DNA of 41,308 bases from Diphasiastrum complanatum (taxonomy: Eukaryota; Streptophyta; Lycopodiopsida; Lycopodiales; Lycopodiaceae). A program made the translations under genes and the position numbers. The stretch spans positions 1-41,308 of the forward strand of contig MU835165.1 of NCBI GenBank assembly GCA_029204225.1, given 5' to 3'. The notes under the pieces were generated by a model. It was not told the DNA's origin and did not search any database. It saw nothing but the letters and a program-made list of their open reading frames with translations. Positions 33,211 through 41,308 of this stretch are shown piece after piece (positions within the stretch are counted from its first letter, which is position 1; each line of letters opens with the position of its first letter).

Positions 33211-33831
33211 TTAATTTGTTGATGCAATGGTAGTGGATGTTGTCATGGTTTGCCCTACCTTATAAGGCAACATTCCAACATTTGGTTTGTCGTCAGAATC
33301 TTCATCCTCCTCACGAGTTGCATCATCCATAACGCTTTGTATCGTAGTGTATTTATTATGGCGTTTCAACTCACGTCTAATCCATTTAGGTAGATTTGCT
33401 GAAAACCACATAATCAAATCATTGTCATTGATTAGATCGGGGAAACACTCAGATCTGAGGTGTTTAACACGTTCAATATAATCTTGTACTACTCCTCTCT
33501 TTCCCATTTTAATTTTACTTAAAAGGAGAATGGGATCTTCCATAAATTTTCTGGGCTTAAATCTTGTAATGAGAGCGGCTTTAACCACTTCCCAGTCCAT
33601 GTGTTCTGCTTCTTCTTGGTTATTAAACCAATCATGAACAACTCCAGTTAAGGCCATAGAAAATAACTGAAGTTTATCTTGTGGAAAGATTTCGCCATAA
33701 ACCCTACATGATTTAGAAAAGATCTGGAGAAATCTGATGGGATCAGATAACCCGTTGTATTTTGGTATATCTAAATGAGGAGACCTTCTAATAACAATTG
33801 GTGGTGGGTTCATTGGTTCTCCTTCAACCAT
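33211..33831 (-). CDS. Ty3/gypsy gag fragment, 206 aa
   Basis: A Retrotrans_gag domain: LDIPKYNGLSDPIRFLQIFS, ALTGVVHDWFNNQEEAEHMD, VVKAALITRFKPRKFMEDPI, LLSKIKMGKRGVVQDYIERV, HLRSECFPDLINDNDLIMWF, LPKWIRRELKRHNK. The start is a true ATG at 33831 with MVEGEPMNPPP. The gag core is open and undamaged. The protein stops after an acidic linker, with no zinc knuckle, protease or RT; sequence to the left belongs to something else. So this is a truncated element despite its clean frame. A related gag lies at 40862-41308 on the other strand. Confidence 0.88.
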   Translation of the reverse strand: MVEGEPMNPPPIVIRRSPHLDIPKYNGLSDPIRFLQIFSKSCRVYGEIFPQDKLQLFSMALTGVVHDWFNNQEEAEHMDWEVVKAALITRFKPRKFMEDPILLLSKIKMGKRGVVQDYIERVKHLRSECFPDLINDNDLIMWFSANLPKWIRRELKRHNKYTTIQSVMDDATREEDEDSDDKPNVGMLPYKVGQTMTTSTTIASTN

Positions 33832-33982
33832 AATTCCAAATCACGTCAATCAGATAATGAGATTAGATCTAGATTTTTCAATCAAAAATCCTAATCTCAG
33901 ATCAAATCATATCTGTAAAATTTCTATCACTTGAAAATAATCAAGGAGATGAAGTTACTTGTCACGCGGAGGTTCGATCCCA

Positions 33983-34509
33983 TGAGAGCAATAGCTTAAA
34001 TAAAATCCAACATGCATGGATGATCCACAATTAACATTAAGATCCAATAACACTACGCATTAACCCTACGTCCATTAACACTACAACCATTAACCCTAAT
34101 TCCACAATGGTGATAGCTTACTCTTCTCTCTCTCTCCATTTCTCTCTCACAAAAAGCATAAGAAATAACAATTCCAATAAGCTTCAGATCCAACAATTAG
34201 CAAATACAAAGAAAATATGAGAGATGCAGCAAAAGAGATGAAGAGCAAGGACATTCACAAATCCATTTCATAAGAGAGCCCTGCTTGTATTGAAATGAAG
34301 ATGAAAACATGTACAATAATTCGAAATTGCTACTTATATAGGAAATTAAGGAGATGGCGCCCCAACTCCTATTGGGTAATTCTTACCTATTGGAGTTGCA
34401 TTAGTTGGAGTTGAGGGTGACAAAGGTTTGAATATTCGATTCTATAATTGTTCGAATCGAACATTCAAGCGCTTGTCGATAGTTGACACTTGACACTAGG
34501 TCCTCAACA
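33983..34509 (-). mobile_element. Probable 5' LTR of the gypsy element
   Basis: On the minus strand it runs from TGTTGAGGACC at 34509 to ...GCTCTCA at 33983, about 150 bases before the gag ATG. The next bases are TGGGATCGAACC, which begin with TGG as a primer-binding site should, but I cannot name the tRNA. A TATA box CCTATATAAG lies near 34341-34332. No second LTR was found, so the ends rest on TG..CA alone. Confidence 0.45.
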
Positions 34510-35500
34510 GACAACATTGTAGGTCTATAGCGCGCAGGCCTACACTGCACACATAGAGAGACATAAAAAGCAAGTGCAGGTATGTAGCATAGGTCCTCAA
34601 CAAGCAGCGCGCAATAACTGTCTGCACAACATCAAACACAGTAGCGCAAACATTGTCTGTGCCAGTAGCATAAATAATAGGCATGCATAGAAGACTAATG
34701 GAGCAACAAAGCAGGTAAAGACACTATTTTGTGTGTTGGTTAAGGTTTTAACTCTCAAATCCTTGGATGTTGTGCACAATGAGAATCCACGGTGTCGACC
34801 CTAGAACTAGGCTCAATTCCTATATGTGCACATCTAGATTGGGATGACTTCTAAAAATTCAACCCAAATATTATGCATGTGTACCACGTCAACTAATGTA
34901 ATGAATTATATATTTTGCACATTTTTGTGTCTTTTAAAAAGAAGAATATGCTTTTCTTGTGGGTACATGGGCAAAAAATTCATGTGCTATGTAGATCATA
35001 CATAGCATAATTTCACTTTGCAAAAACACAAATTCTTGTTACACCTAATAATTGTCATGTGAAATTAAATCATATACAACACATTATGCAATGGAAAGCG
35101 TTGGTTCTTCCCAATTTGTAGCCTAAAATTCAAATGTAGTTGAGTCGAGCCTAAGGTGACTCCTTACCGAGTATGATGTTGGCTTTATATTATTTGTTAA
35201 TAAGTATAGAGTCTTTGATTTCTATAGCTACTTTGTTGGATTCTTGCTTTGCTACAATTGATGTTTACATGCATTACTTTGTACTCATGTGGGTTTTTCA
35301 TCTTTTATCAAAGAAAACAAGGAAGTTTCTTCTTTGATTTCAATAGTGTTTTTGTTCTTTTGGATTTTATATTCCAGTAATGGATACCTGTTGCATATTA
35401 TGCCCATTTTCAAATAAATTAAAAAGCAGAAAATGCATGCATTTTTTTAAAGGCAGATTTTGCTGTTTTTTTTTGTGCCTATTTGTGCCCGTCCGTACGG
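34510..35500. other. AT-rich gene-free stretch
   Basis: No coding signature. The phrase AGGTCCTCAACA occurs at both 34499 and 34592, suggesting a second diverged LTR edge. Confidence 0.4.
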
Positions 35501-35513
35501 ATTCCGTACAGTT

Positions 35514-35523
35514 GCCACGTGGC
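35514..35523. promoter_or_regulatory. Palindromic G-box GCCACGTGGC
   Basis: A perfect 10-bp palindrome containing CACGTG, about 410 bases upstream of the TATA box of the small membrane-protein gene. G-boxes of this form bind plant bZIP and bHLH factors in ABA, stress and light responses. Its use here is inferred. Confidence 0.55.
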
Positions 35524-35927
35524 ACATTTTGTGTTGGTCAGTCAAAGTCAAACATGTCTGTTATGCTTCGTAATGTGGTTCTGAAAAAATTTCAGGTATC
35601 CATTACGCAACGGAAGGAGGCGGGCAAAGGCCATTCTGCCCGGAGGGGCCGAACCTAAACTTTTTTTGGAAATCCTTACCGGCAGAATGGCTTGTGCTCG
35701 GCTCCATAATAATAATTTTCAACTTCGAGGATTCTAATGGCAGTTGGACAGGAGGAGGCACGTTGCACATGCCAAGTGGCACCTTCTGCGACTGCCCATC
35801 TCATCTATCTATCTAATACATCTGTCCTTCGCGCAGCTTCCACGAGTGCTTCTCTCGTCGCCTCTATACAACTCTCAATCTCGCTCTCATTCTCACTCTC
35901 ACCTGACCTTCACACCAACCCATCCAT

Positions 35928-35935
35928 TATATATA
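35928..35935 (+). promoter_or_regulatory. TATA box of the small Cys-rich membrane-protein gene
   Basis: TATATATA in CCATTATATATACGCTG, about 180 bases upstream of the ATG at 36114. A CT-rich stretch flanks it. The predicted leader has no upstream ATG. Confidence 0.6.
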
Positions 35936-36113
35936 CGCTGCCGCAGCTTTCCAAACACTGTCAAGTTCACCATTCTCACTCTCATCAGCTTCGACAACAC
36001 TAGCTTGCTTGAGGATTAAACAGTTGCTTGAAAATTTAGTAGTTTATTGCAGTCTGCTGAGTACTGTTATTCTGTTCTGAAGAAGATCTCCATATAAATA
36101 GGTGAAAGGAAGC

Positions 36114-36341
36114 ATGTTGGCAAGGGTACCCTGTTGTGTGGAGTGCGGAACAACTCAAAATCCATGCCGCTGCAAAGTGGTTGGACCTACTATTGGATTC
36201 CTGGCCTTTGTGGTCGCAGCGGTGATTGAATGGCCATTGGGTGCATTGGTCTATCCCTTTCGCCACATCAAGGGACGCCGCATTATGTCTCATCCAGTAT
36301 CTGTGGTATATACTCGGGTAAATCATTGTTTTCCCATCTAA
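36114..36341 (+). CDS. Small Cys-rich single-pass membrane protein, 75 aa
   Basis: Starts MLARVPCCVECGTTQNPCRC, with five Cys at residues 7, 8, 11, 18 and 20. One hydrophobic segment follows at about residues 24-47 (GPTIGFLAFVVAAVIEWPLG, ALVYPF), then a basic RHIKGRR and a short tail ending in PI. I recognise this as a conserved small plant family of unknown function with a CG..xNPCRCKVxGPTxGF pattern; I cannot give a gene name. The ATG at 36114 is the first in the predicted leader. TATA box, leader, intact frame and polyadenylation signal are properly spaced, so it looks like a live single-exon gene. The Cys cluster could bind metal or be lipid-modified; both ideas are inference. Confidence 0.82.
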   Translation: MLARVPCCVECGTTQNPCRCKVVGPTIGFLAFVVAAVIEWPLGALVYPFRHIKGRRIMSHPVSVVYTRVNHCFPI

Positions 36342-36515
36342 TCACCTACCGCAAAGATGTACATGCTCAGTGAGCAGGTATTCGCGTATCAATCTCGGTA
36401 ATCAGCACCCCAGCTAGGATTCAGGAGCGCCATGATGTTTGTTCGGATGCTGTGCAGGAGTGAAGCTGTGATCCGCTGCTTCACCACACTGATGTTCAAT
36501 TATTCTATGACTGAG

Positions 36516-36521
36516 AATAAA
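36516..36521 (+). terminator. Polyadenylation signal of the small membrane-protein gene
   Basis: AATAAA about 175 bases after the stop codon, followed by T-rich sequence (GCTTTGTAAATTTC). Confidence 0.6.
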
Positions 36522-36739
36522 TTTTCGAATTGATCAGCTTTGTAAATTTCAATGGGCGTAGGTAGAGTATTGTAGATGTAGAGTATTGTAGATGTAGAGC
36601 TAGATTCGCCCGAATTACAGTCAGAGTAGAAGCATGGTGAAAATATCACTAGAACAGGTGGAAATCCCCAAGAATAGCGTGGAGATGAAATCCATCACTA
36701 CGGTAGGTCTAAGAACTTTGATTGTATTTGTATAATACT

Positions 36740-36768
36740 GGTTGAAAAATCAAAGAAATATCTCTCTC

Positions 36769-36813
<45 letters not shown>

Positions 36814-36979
36814 CTCTCTCTCACACACACACACACACACACCACACACACACACACACTGTTCATATTGCAATCAATAGTATATAGATCATTATTTTCG
36901 AGGTGAGGTTGAAGTTGCAAGGCAAATGGACAAGGAGATGGATTGTTTTTGTACATTGGTTTGAAAATCAAATAGATCT

Positions 36980-37011
<32 letters not shown>

Positions 37012-37195
37012 CTCTCTCCTCTCTCTCTCTCTCCATGCACAATGCTTGTGTTATTCATCTTGCAAACAAAAATATATAAGTTGAAGTTGCAAGTTAAATG
37101 GATAGGAGTCTCTCTCCATGCACATGCTTGTGTTATTCATCTTGCAAACAAAATATATAAGTTGAAGTTGCAAGTTAAATGGATAGGAGACGCCC
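36740..37195. repeat. Compound CT/AC microsatellite and minisatellite
   Basis: (CT)n then (AC)n at 36760-36860, and (CT)n again at 36977-37033. Each CT tract is preceded by a GGTT(T)GAAAA.TCAAA.A phrase. Two copies of a ~79-bp unit (CCATGCACAATGCTTGTGTT to AAATGGATAGGAG) lie at 37034-37112 and 37115-37190, with a diverged third at about 36865-36940. Arg-Glu repeat frames on the other strand are artefacts. Confidence 0.9.
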
Positions 37196-37199
37196 ACAC

Positions 37200-39380
37200 A
37201 AGGAGAGTGATTATTGACTAATATCACAAGAGTAGTTTTATCCAAATGCTCAATTGCTAGTCTAATTATCACAAAAAAGTAATGTGCATCATCCATATGA
37301 CATATCCACGTTGGAACTTGTACTTAGCCAAAATGTCACCAACCTTTTATCGTATGGAAAATTCATGCCAAAAACATTATGGAAAACTTACCATTGACAA
37401 ATATGAGCCTGATTGAAAAATGAGATAGGGGAAAACAAAATTCTAGCATGGTCATGCCATTAAATTTGTGTTCTTGAATTTTGAATCCAACGTCGTTGAT
37501 AAAACATTTCACATGGCTCTTCTACATATGGCATGGAACATCCATGTAGAACTCGTTGTCAGAACTAGCTTTTGGTGGTTGTGGATATGCCACACAATAT
37601 CAAGTGCATTGTTGATTTTTTTATGAGATATCTAAGCTCAATTGTCTTGTACCCAAGCATGGTCAATAACACCATGCATGGATGTGCCAAGGGCTTAGTG
37701 AAATTTGGGCGTAACATGGAGCCAAAAGCTTGTCGTACCTATCTAGAAATGGAGGAATTGGTGTGATGGAGGTGCCCAGTCTTGAAAATATTTGTTTGGG
37801 TTTCATAGAACTTCGAGAGAACAATAAATGATGCTCAATGCAAGTTATATGATAATGTGTGGGGATGGGCCTCTAGCGAGCTTGGCCAAGCGAGCTTCCT
37901 GTCATTTATGAGCTGAGCTTTTCACCATTTTTTTAAAATTGGTTATCTGATTTTTTTTTCTCTCATCTGTGGTGCGCATTTGTACTATATCTATATTTTT
38001 CTCTCTCATCCCGTGTGAACACTTTTCTCAATTTTTCTCCATGTCTATTTTATGTTTCTTTGCAATTTTTGTGACAAAAAAGATTGATAAGAACAAACTG
38101 AATCTAGTGATGAATTAAAATAGTTTAATGCATACACATAAATTTTTGAAAGTAGTTATAAAGTCAATTTTTTGACACATTAAGTAATTTAAAGTGTTAT
38201 GACAAATATCTTGTGAGGGTTTTTAATAAACAATAAGATATGGGTTGTGGCTTTTTTAACAATGAAAACATCAAATAGTACTTTGATTCTTGAAAAAGAT
38301 AGTACTTTGAAATGAGTCCAAAAATGACGAGAGGTAAGCAAATAAAACAAAGTCATGAATTGTTTTTGAAGTCGAAATATCAAAACTATCTAGACCAATC
38401 TCATAAAGATTAATAACATCACTCACATCAATATGTATGTCTACTTGACAGTATTTGGAGTAGCTCACTCTTCTTAAGCTGAGATTGGTGCATACACATA
38501 TTGTGGTTCATTGTCTAGTCCTAGGATGCGTAACATAACATAGTATATATGCTTGCATGCAAGATAAGATTTTCCAGTTTTTTCTCGCCATTGAAAATCT
38601 TGACATGAATAAGAAGGATTCTCTAGATGTGTACCTCAGTAAGCTTCATCTTTCCTTAACTGAGTTTTTTGTTTCCAATGAGAACACCTCGTGCTCAAAA
38701 TGTTTAAACACTTTCACTAAATAAAACTTTAGCTTGCAGTTTCAAAGCCAGATCATCTTCTTTGGAGCCTCATTGGATATGCATGACTGCCTTTCTGGAA
38801 GATGGACTTGTTCAATAGTGCAGCTATAAGAAATCCAACTCTTTCTAACATCTCCTTGTCCTCACCTAACAAGTTTGTTCCTTTTGTACTGGCTATATGA
38901 AAGGTAGTTCAGAGTTGTCTCCACGTGTGGTCCACGCTATCATTACAAACAAATCTCTACATGAATTGTTTTTGTTTACCGCACCACTCGCATTAAAGCC
39001 ACGAGCATTCCCTAAAAGTCAAGGGTTTGGAGTGCGCGTTGACCTATTTTAATTTGCTTTTCTGGCACTTTCCCGTTGGGAGCTCCTTAGCCATCCATGC
39101 ACCTTGACTTTGCTTCTTCGGTTTAGTGTTCTACGTATCGCCCAAAGTGTGTCATGTACATATTGTCTCCTTCACAATACTCAATGTGCTTGGTTGAAGA
39201 TCCTCCTTGAAATGTATTATTCCTTCTCGTGTAGCCTCCAATATTTATAGGCTCTACATCAAGAAATCGCAGACATCTACCACCAATGTTGTCGGGGCCT
39301 TGTTCACATTCACATATTCTGGCCTATGAGAACTGTTGGCTTTGACGTCCAAAAAAATGGTTGGAGTACTTTTTCTACGA
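37200..39380. other. Gene-free stretch
   Basis: No protein signature, RNA gene or clear repeat was recognised. Open frames here are short and unsupported. Confidence 0.4.
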
Positions 39381-39389
39381 GAAGTGATC

Positions 39390-40235
39390 CGATCACTGAT
39401 GGCCTGGTTTACTAAACATCGGTGTCCCACCAACTGCATCAGAGATCACTTTACCTGTTACCGACGGGCTAGGTGTGGCATTGGTCCTAGATGCGGCTCT
39501 GTCAATGAGAGCCTCCAAACTAGGGCCAGTTCCAACATGCTTGCCTTGCACAAAAGCGTATTGCTTGGTGCTTTGCAATAACGCATTTGCCAAATCAGTA
39601 ACTGCAGCATCATAAAGGCTGATTTATTACCCTCACCTGCCAACCAACTAGCATGCTTTGACTCTGTCAAATGGTTAGAGTCTATTGGACATGTCTAGAA
39701 TGTTGTTGGCCTGAATCAATGTTAAAAAATGTGATCTAAACAGTACATCAACTTATAAATGATCAATTCATTTGATGATTGTAGAGAAAAATGGAAGACC
39801 AATGCAATGATGATTATAGAAAGAAAAAAAACAAGAACCAAGCATCATACCCTGACTAGAAGATGTCTATAGTGTGCATATCGTACATTCCACCAACTCA
39901 ACCAACTATCCATTGCTGGTAAATTGGCATCTGCTACCTTTCCACTGGCCCACCACGCTCTAATAAATCTGAATTGGGACAAGCTTCATCTGTTGTTGCT
40001 GCATTCTTCCACATGCGACATATATCTTGTGTTCATCTTGATATTGCATGAATATTACAGTATCGACCAACCGTTTCGTTTCGGCTATTGCCAAACGGGA
40101 AGAACCTGCTTGGACAAGATGATTGTGAAAACCTTGGTGAATCATCACCCTGGTAAAACTACTATCACTTGGCATGTAGTAGTACACACATGCTGCACAT
40201 GCCTGTGTGCAAATGGTCTTCTCTTGCAATAAAAA
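39390..40235 (-). pseudogene. Broken multi-exon reading frame, unknown protein
   Basis: From right to left on the minus strand: an open frame with SSRLAIAETKRLVDTVIFMQ, then YQDEHKIYVACGRMQQQQMK and LVPIQ. After a one-base shift it continues FIRAWWASGKVADANLPAMD, then SWLSWWNVRYAHYRHLLVR, ending at AGG|GTATGA near 39850. A T-rich stretch and ATTGATTCAG look like an intron; a short piece (ANNILDMSNRL) ends in stops. After AATAAATCAG another piece reads YDAAVTDLANALLQSTKQYA, then FVQGKHVGTGPSLEALIDRA and SVTGKVISDAVGGTPMFSKP, stopping near 39390. The Trp-rich composition and kept splice-like borders suggest a decayed host gene or captured fragment. I cannot name the family. Confidence 0.45.
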
Positions 40236-40239
40236 CACT

Positions 40240-40861
40240 CCAGTGTTCCATAACCATCTGAAGAACAACCCAAATGAGGTCTAGTTTTCAACTCACACAT
40301 ACCAACATTGTCGATTTGTTGCACCAGAGAGCAAAAAAGTGATTTTGAACTCTAGAAATCATCAATAACTCTCAAATATGAAAGAAAGAACCCTCCTCCC
40401 TTGGAACAGAGTTAGATCCGTATCAGATCCAACTACTAACAAGCCTACAAAAGTTAGTTCCTAGTAGATCTGAAGAGAACATAGTTTTTTGACTGAGAGA
40501 TGGTGAAAGAACTCTCGCAAAGCCAACCCTCGCATGAGTACCTTTGTAGATAGGATCAATGGTAAGATCTGCACCAGATCCAACTACTGTAAAAATCTCA
40601 GGTCAATCAGAGCAAGGATCAAAAAGTTATCAATGAAAAAACTCCGTAACGAGCCTTAAATCACACTTTTGGCCAACAAACCTGATCGAATCCTTAAAGG
40701 TCCAGAAAGATTTCTACAGATCTATCAAGATCCAGCTACCCAGGACTTCCCCCCGCCGATTGAATCTGAGATCCGAACGATCAGCTAGAGCAGAAATTCA
40801 CAGCACAAGCCATCTTAGAGTTGTAGCAGTGCATGTTGAACCAGAAGTGGAACTAGTAGCA
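40240..40861. other. Leader or LTR-like stretch before the plus-strand gypsy gag
   Basis: Repeated phrases such as AGATCCAACTACT (near 40423 and 40578) occur. By position it should hold the 5' LTR and leader of the gag that follows, but I see no clear TG..CA ends or primer-binding site. Confidence 0.3.
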
Positions 40862-41308
40862 ATGGAACCAATGGGCCAACTTGTTCCTGTTGCACCATTG
40901 CAAGAAGTTCAGAGGGCACCTCGTCTTGAGATGCCAGAATATGATGGATCGTCAGATTCGATCAGATTCCTTCATATCTATGAACAAGCGTGAGATCTAT
41001 GGCGAACGGACTCTGACAAAAAGTTGATGATGTTCCCCATGTCACTAATTACCGCAGCACAAGCTTGGTTCTTCAATCTCTCGAACGAAAAAAGTCTACT
41101 TGGGAAGGGGTTAAAACGGCCCTCATCATGCACTTTAAACTACAAAAGTTTCTGGAAGATCCATTTCTGTGCTGAGTAAAGTCAAAATGGGAAAATGAGA
41201 AAGGGTCTGAAATTACATTGAGCGGGTCAAACATCTAAGATCCGAGTGCAACATAGCCCTAACTCCCGTTCATGCGGTAATCATGTGGTTTCTCACGAGA
41301 TTTCCGAA
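40862..41308 (+). pseudogene. Ty3/gypsy gag, frameshifted, cut by right edge
   Basis: Starts at ATG 40862 and reads APRLEMPEYDGSSDSIRFLH, then IYEQA. A one-base loss near 40991 puts a TGA in frame; one frame over it continues KLMMFPMSLITAAQAWFFNL and later TALIMHFKLQKFLEDP, then NYIERVKHLRSECNIALTP. It aligns along its length with the gag at 33211-33831 (Y-GSD-IRFL, A-WF, F-EDP, YIERVKHLRSEC), so both belong to one gypsy lineage. Confidence 0.85.

Noticed and set aside
33287-33481. Plus-strand Ser-rich frame
   Set aside because: Shadow of the gypsy gag on the opposite strand.
33965-33990. tRNA-like T-arm GGTTCGATCCC
   Set aside because: The stem does not pair fully and no anticodon or D arm lies upstream. 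It is better explained as the antisense of a gypsy primer-binding region.
36750-37058. Arg-Glu-rich protein on the minus strand
   Set aside because: Translation of CT and AC microsatellites.

Overview
This window is nuclear DNA from a land plant. It has GT-AG spliceosomal introns, an EXA1/GIGYF-type GYF-domain gene, a small plant-type Cys-rich membrane protein, and many decayed Ty1/copia and Ty3/gypsy retrotransposons with TC/GA microsatellites. The dense, nested LTR debris suggests a large-genome plant. A non-angiosperm such as a fern is possible, but that is a guess from overall look and no marker here fixes it.

Layout. (1) 1-10,500, minus strand: the 5' part of an EXA1-like gene. Seven exons join in a continuous frame of about 1,428 codons and the gene runs off the left edge. 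Its introns hold two recent tandem duplications, one of which copies the exon 3 splice donor, plus a gypsy RNase H fragment, a GC-rich minisatellite block and microsatellites. (2) 10,500-16,000, plus strand: a copia element with recognisable gag, protease, integrase and reverse transcriptase, interrupted by stops and frameshifts. (3) 16,000-18,700: gene-free, AT-rich DNA with a solo LTR bounded by a perfect 5-bp target duplication. (4) 18,716-21,153: a second copia element with LTR, TATA box, (TC)48 tract, primer-binding site and gag; pol is lost and it runs into a partial 3' LTR. (5) 22,017-24,454, minus strand: a decayed long reading frame with its own TATA box that I cannot assign to a family; this is the best candidate for something undescribed. 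(6) 25,400-33,200: nested and chimeric copia pieces, mostly minus strand, including one LTR that serves two different internal regions. (7) 33,211-34,509, minus strand: a gypsy gag with probable LTR. (8) 35,500-36,520: a compact, apparently intact gene for a 75-residue Cys-rich membrane protein with a palindromic G-box. (9) 36,740-37,195: CT/AC minisatellites. (10) 39,390-40,235: a broken multi-exon reading frame of unknown origin. (11) 40,862-41,308: a second gypsy gag on the plus strand, cut by the right edge.

Only the EXA1-like gene and the small membrane protein look like functional host genes. They lie on opposite strands about 26 kb apart, separated by retroelement debris, and nothing suggests they are co-regulated. 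No rRNA, tRNA, CRISPR or bacterial-type feature was seen.
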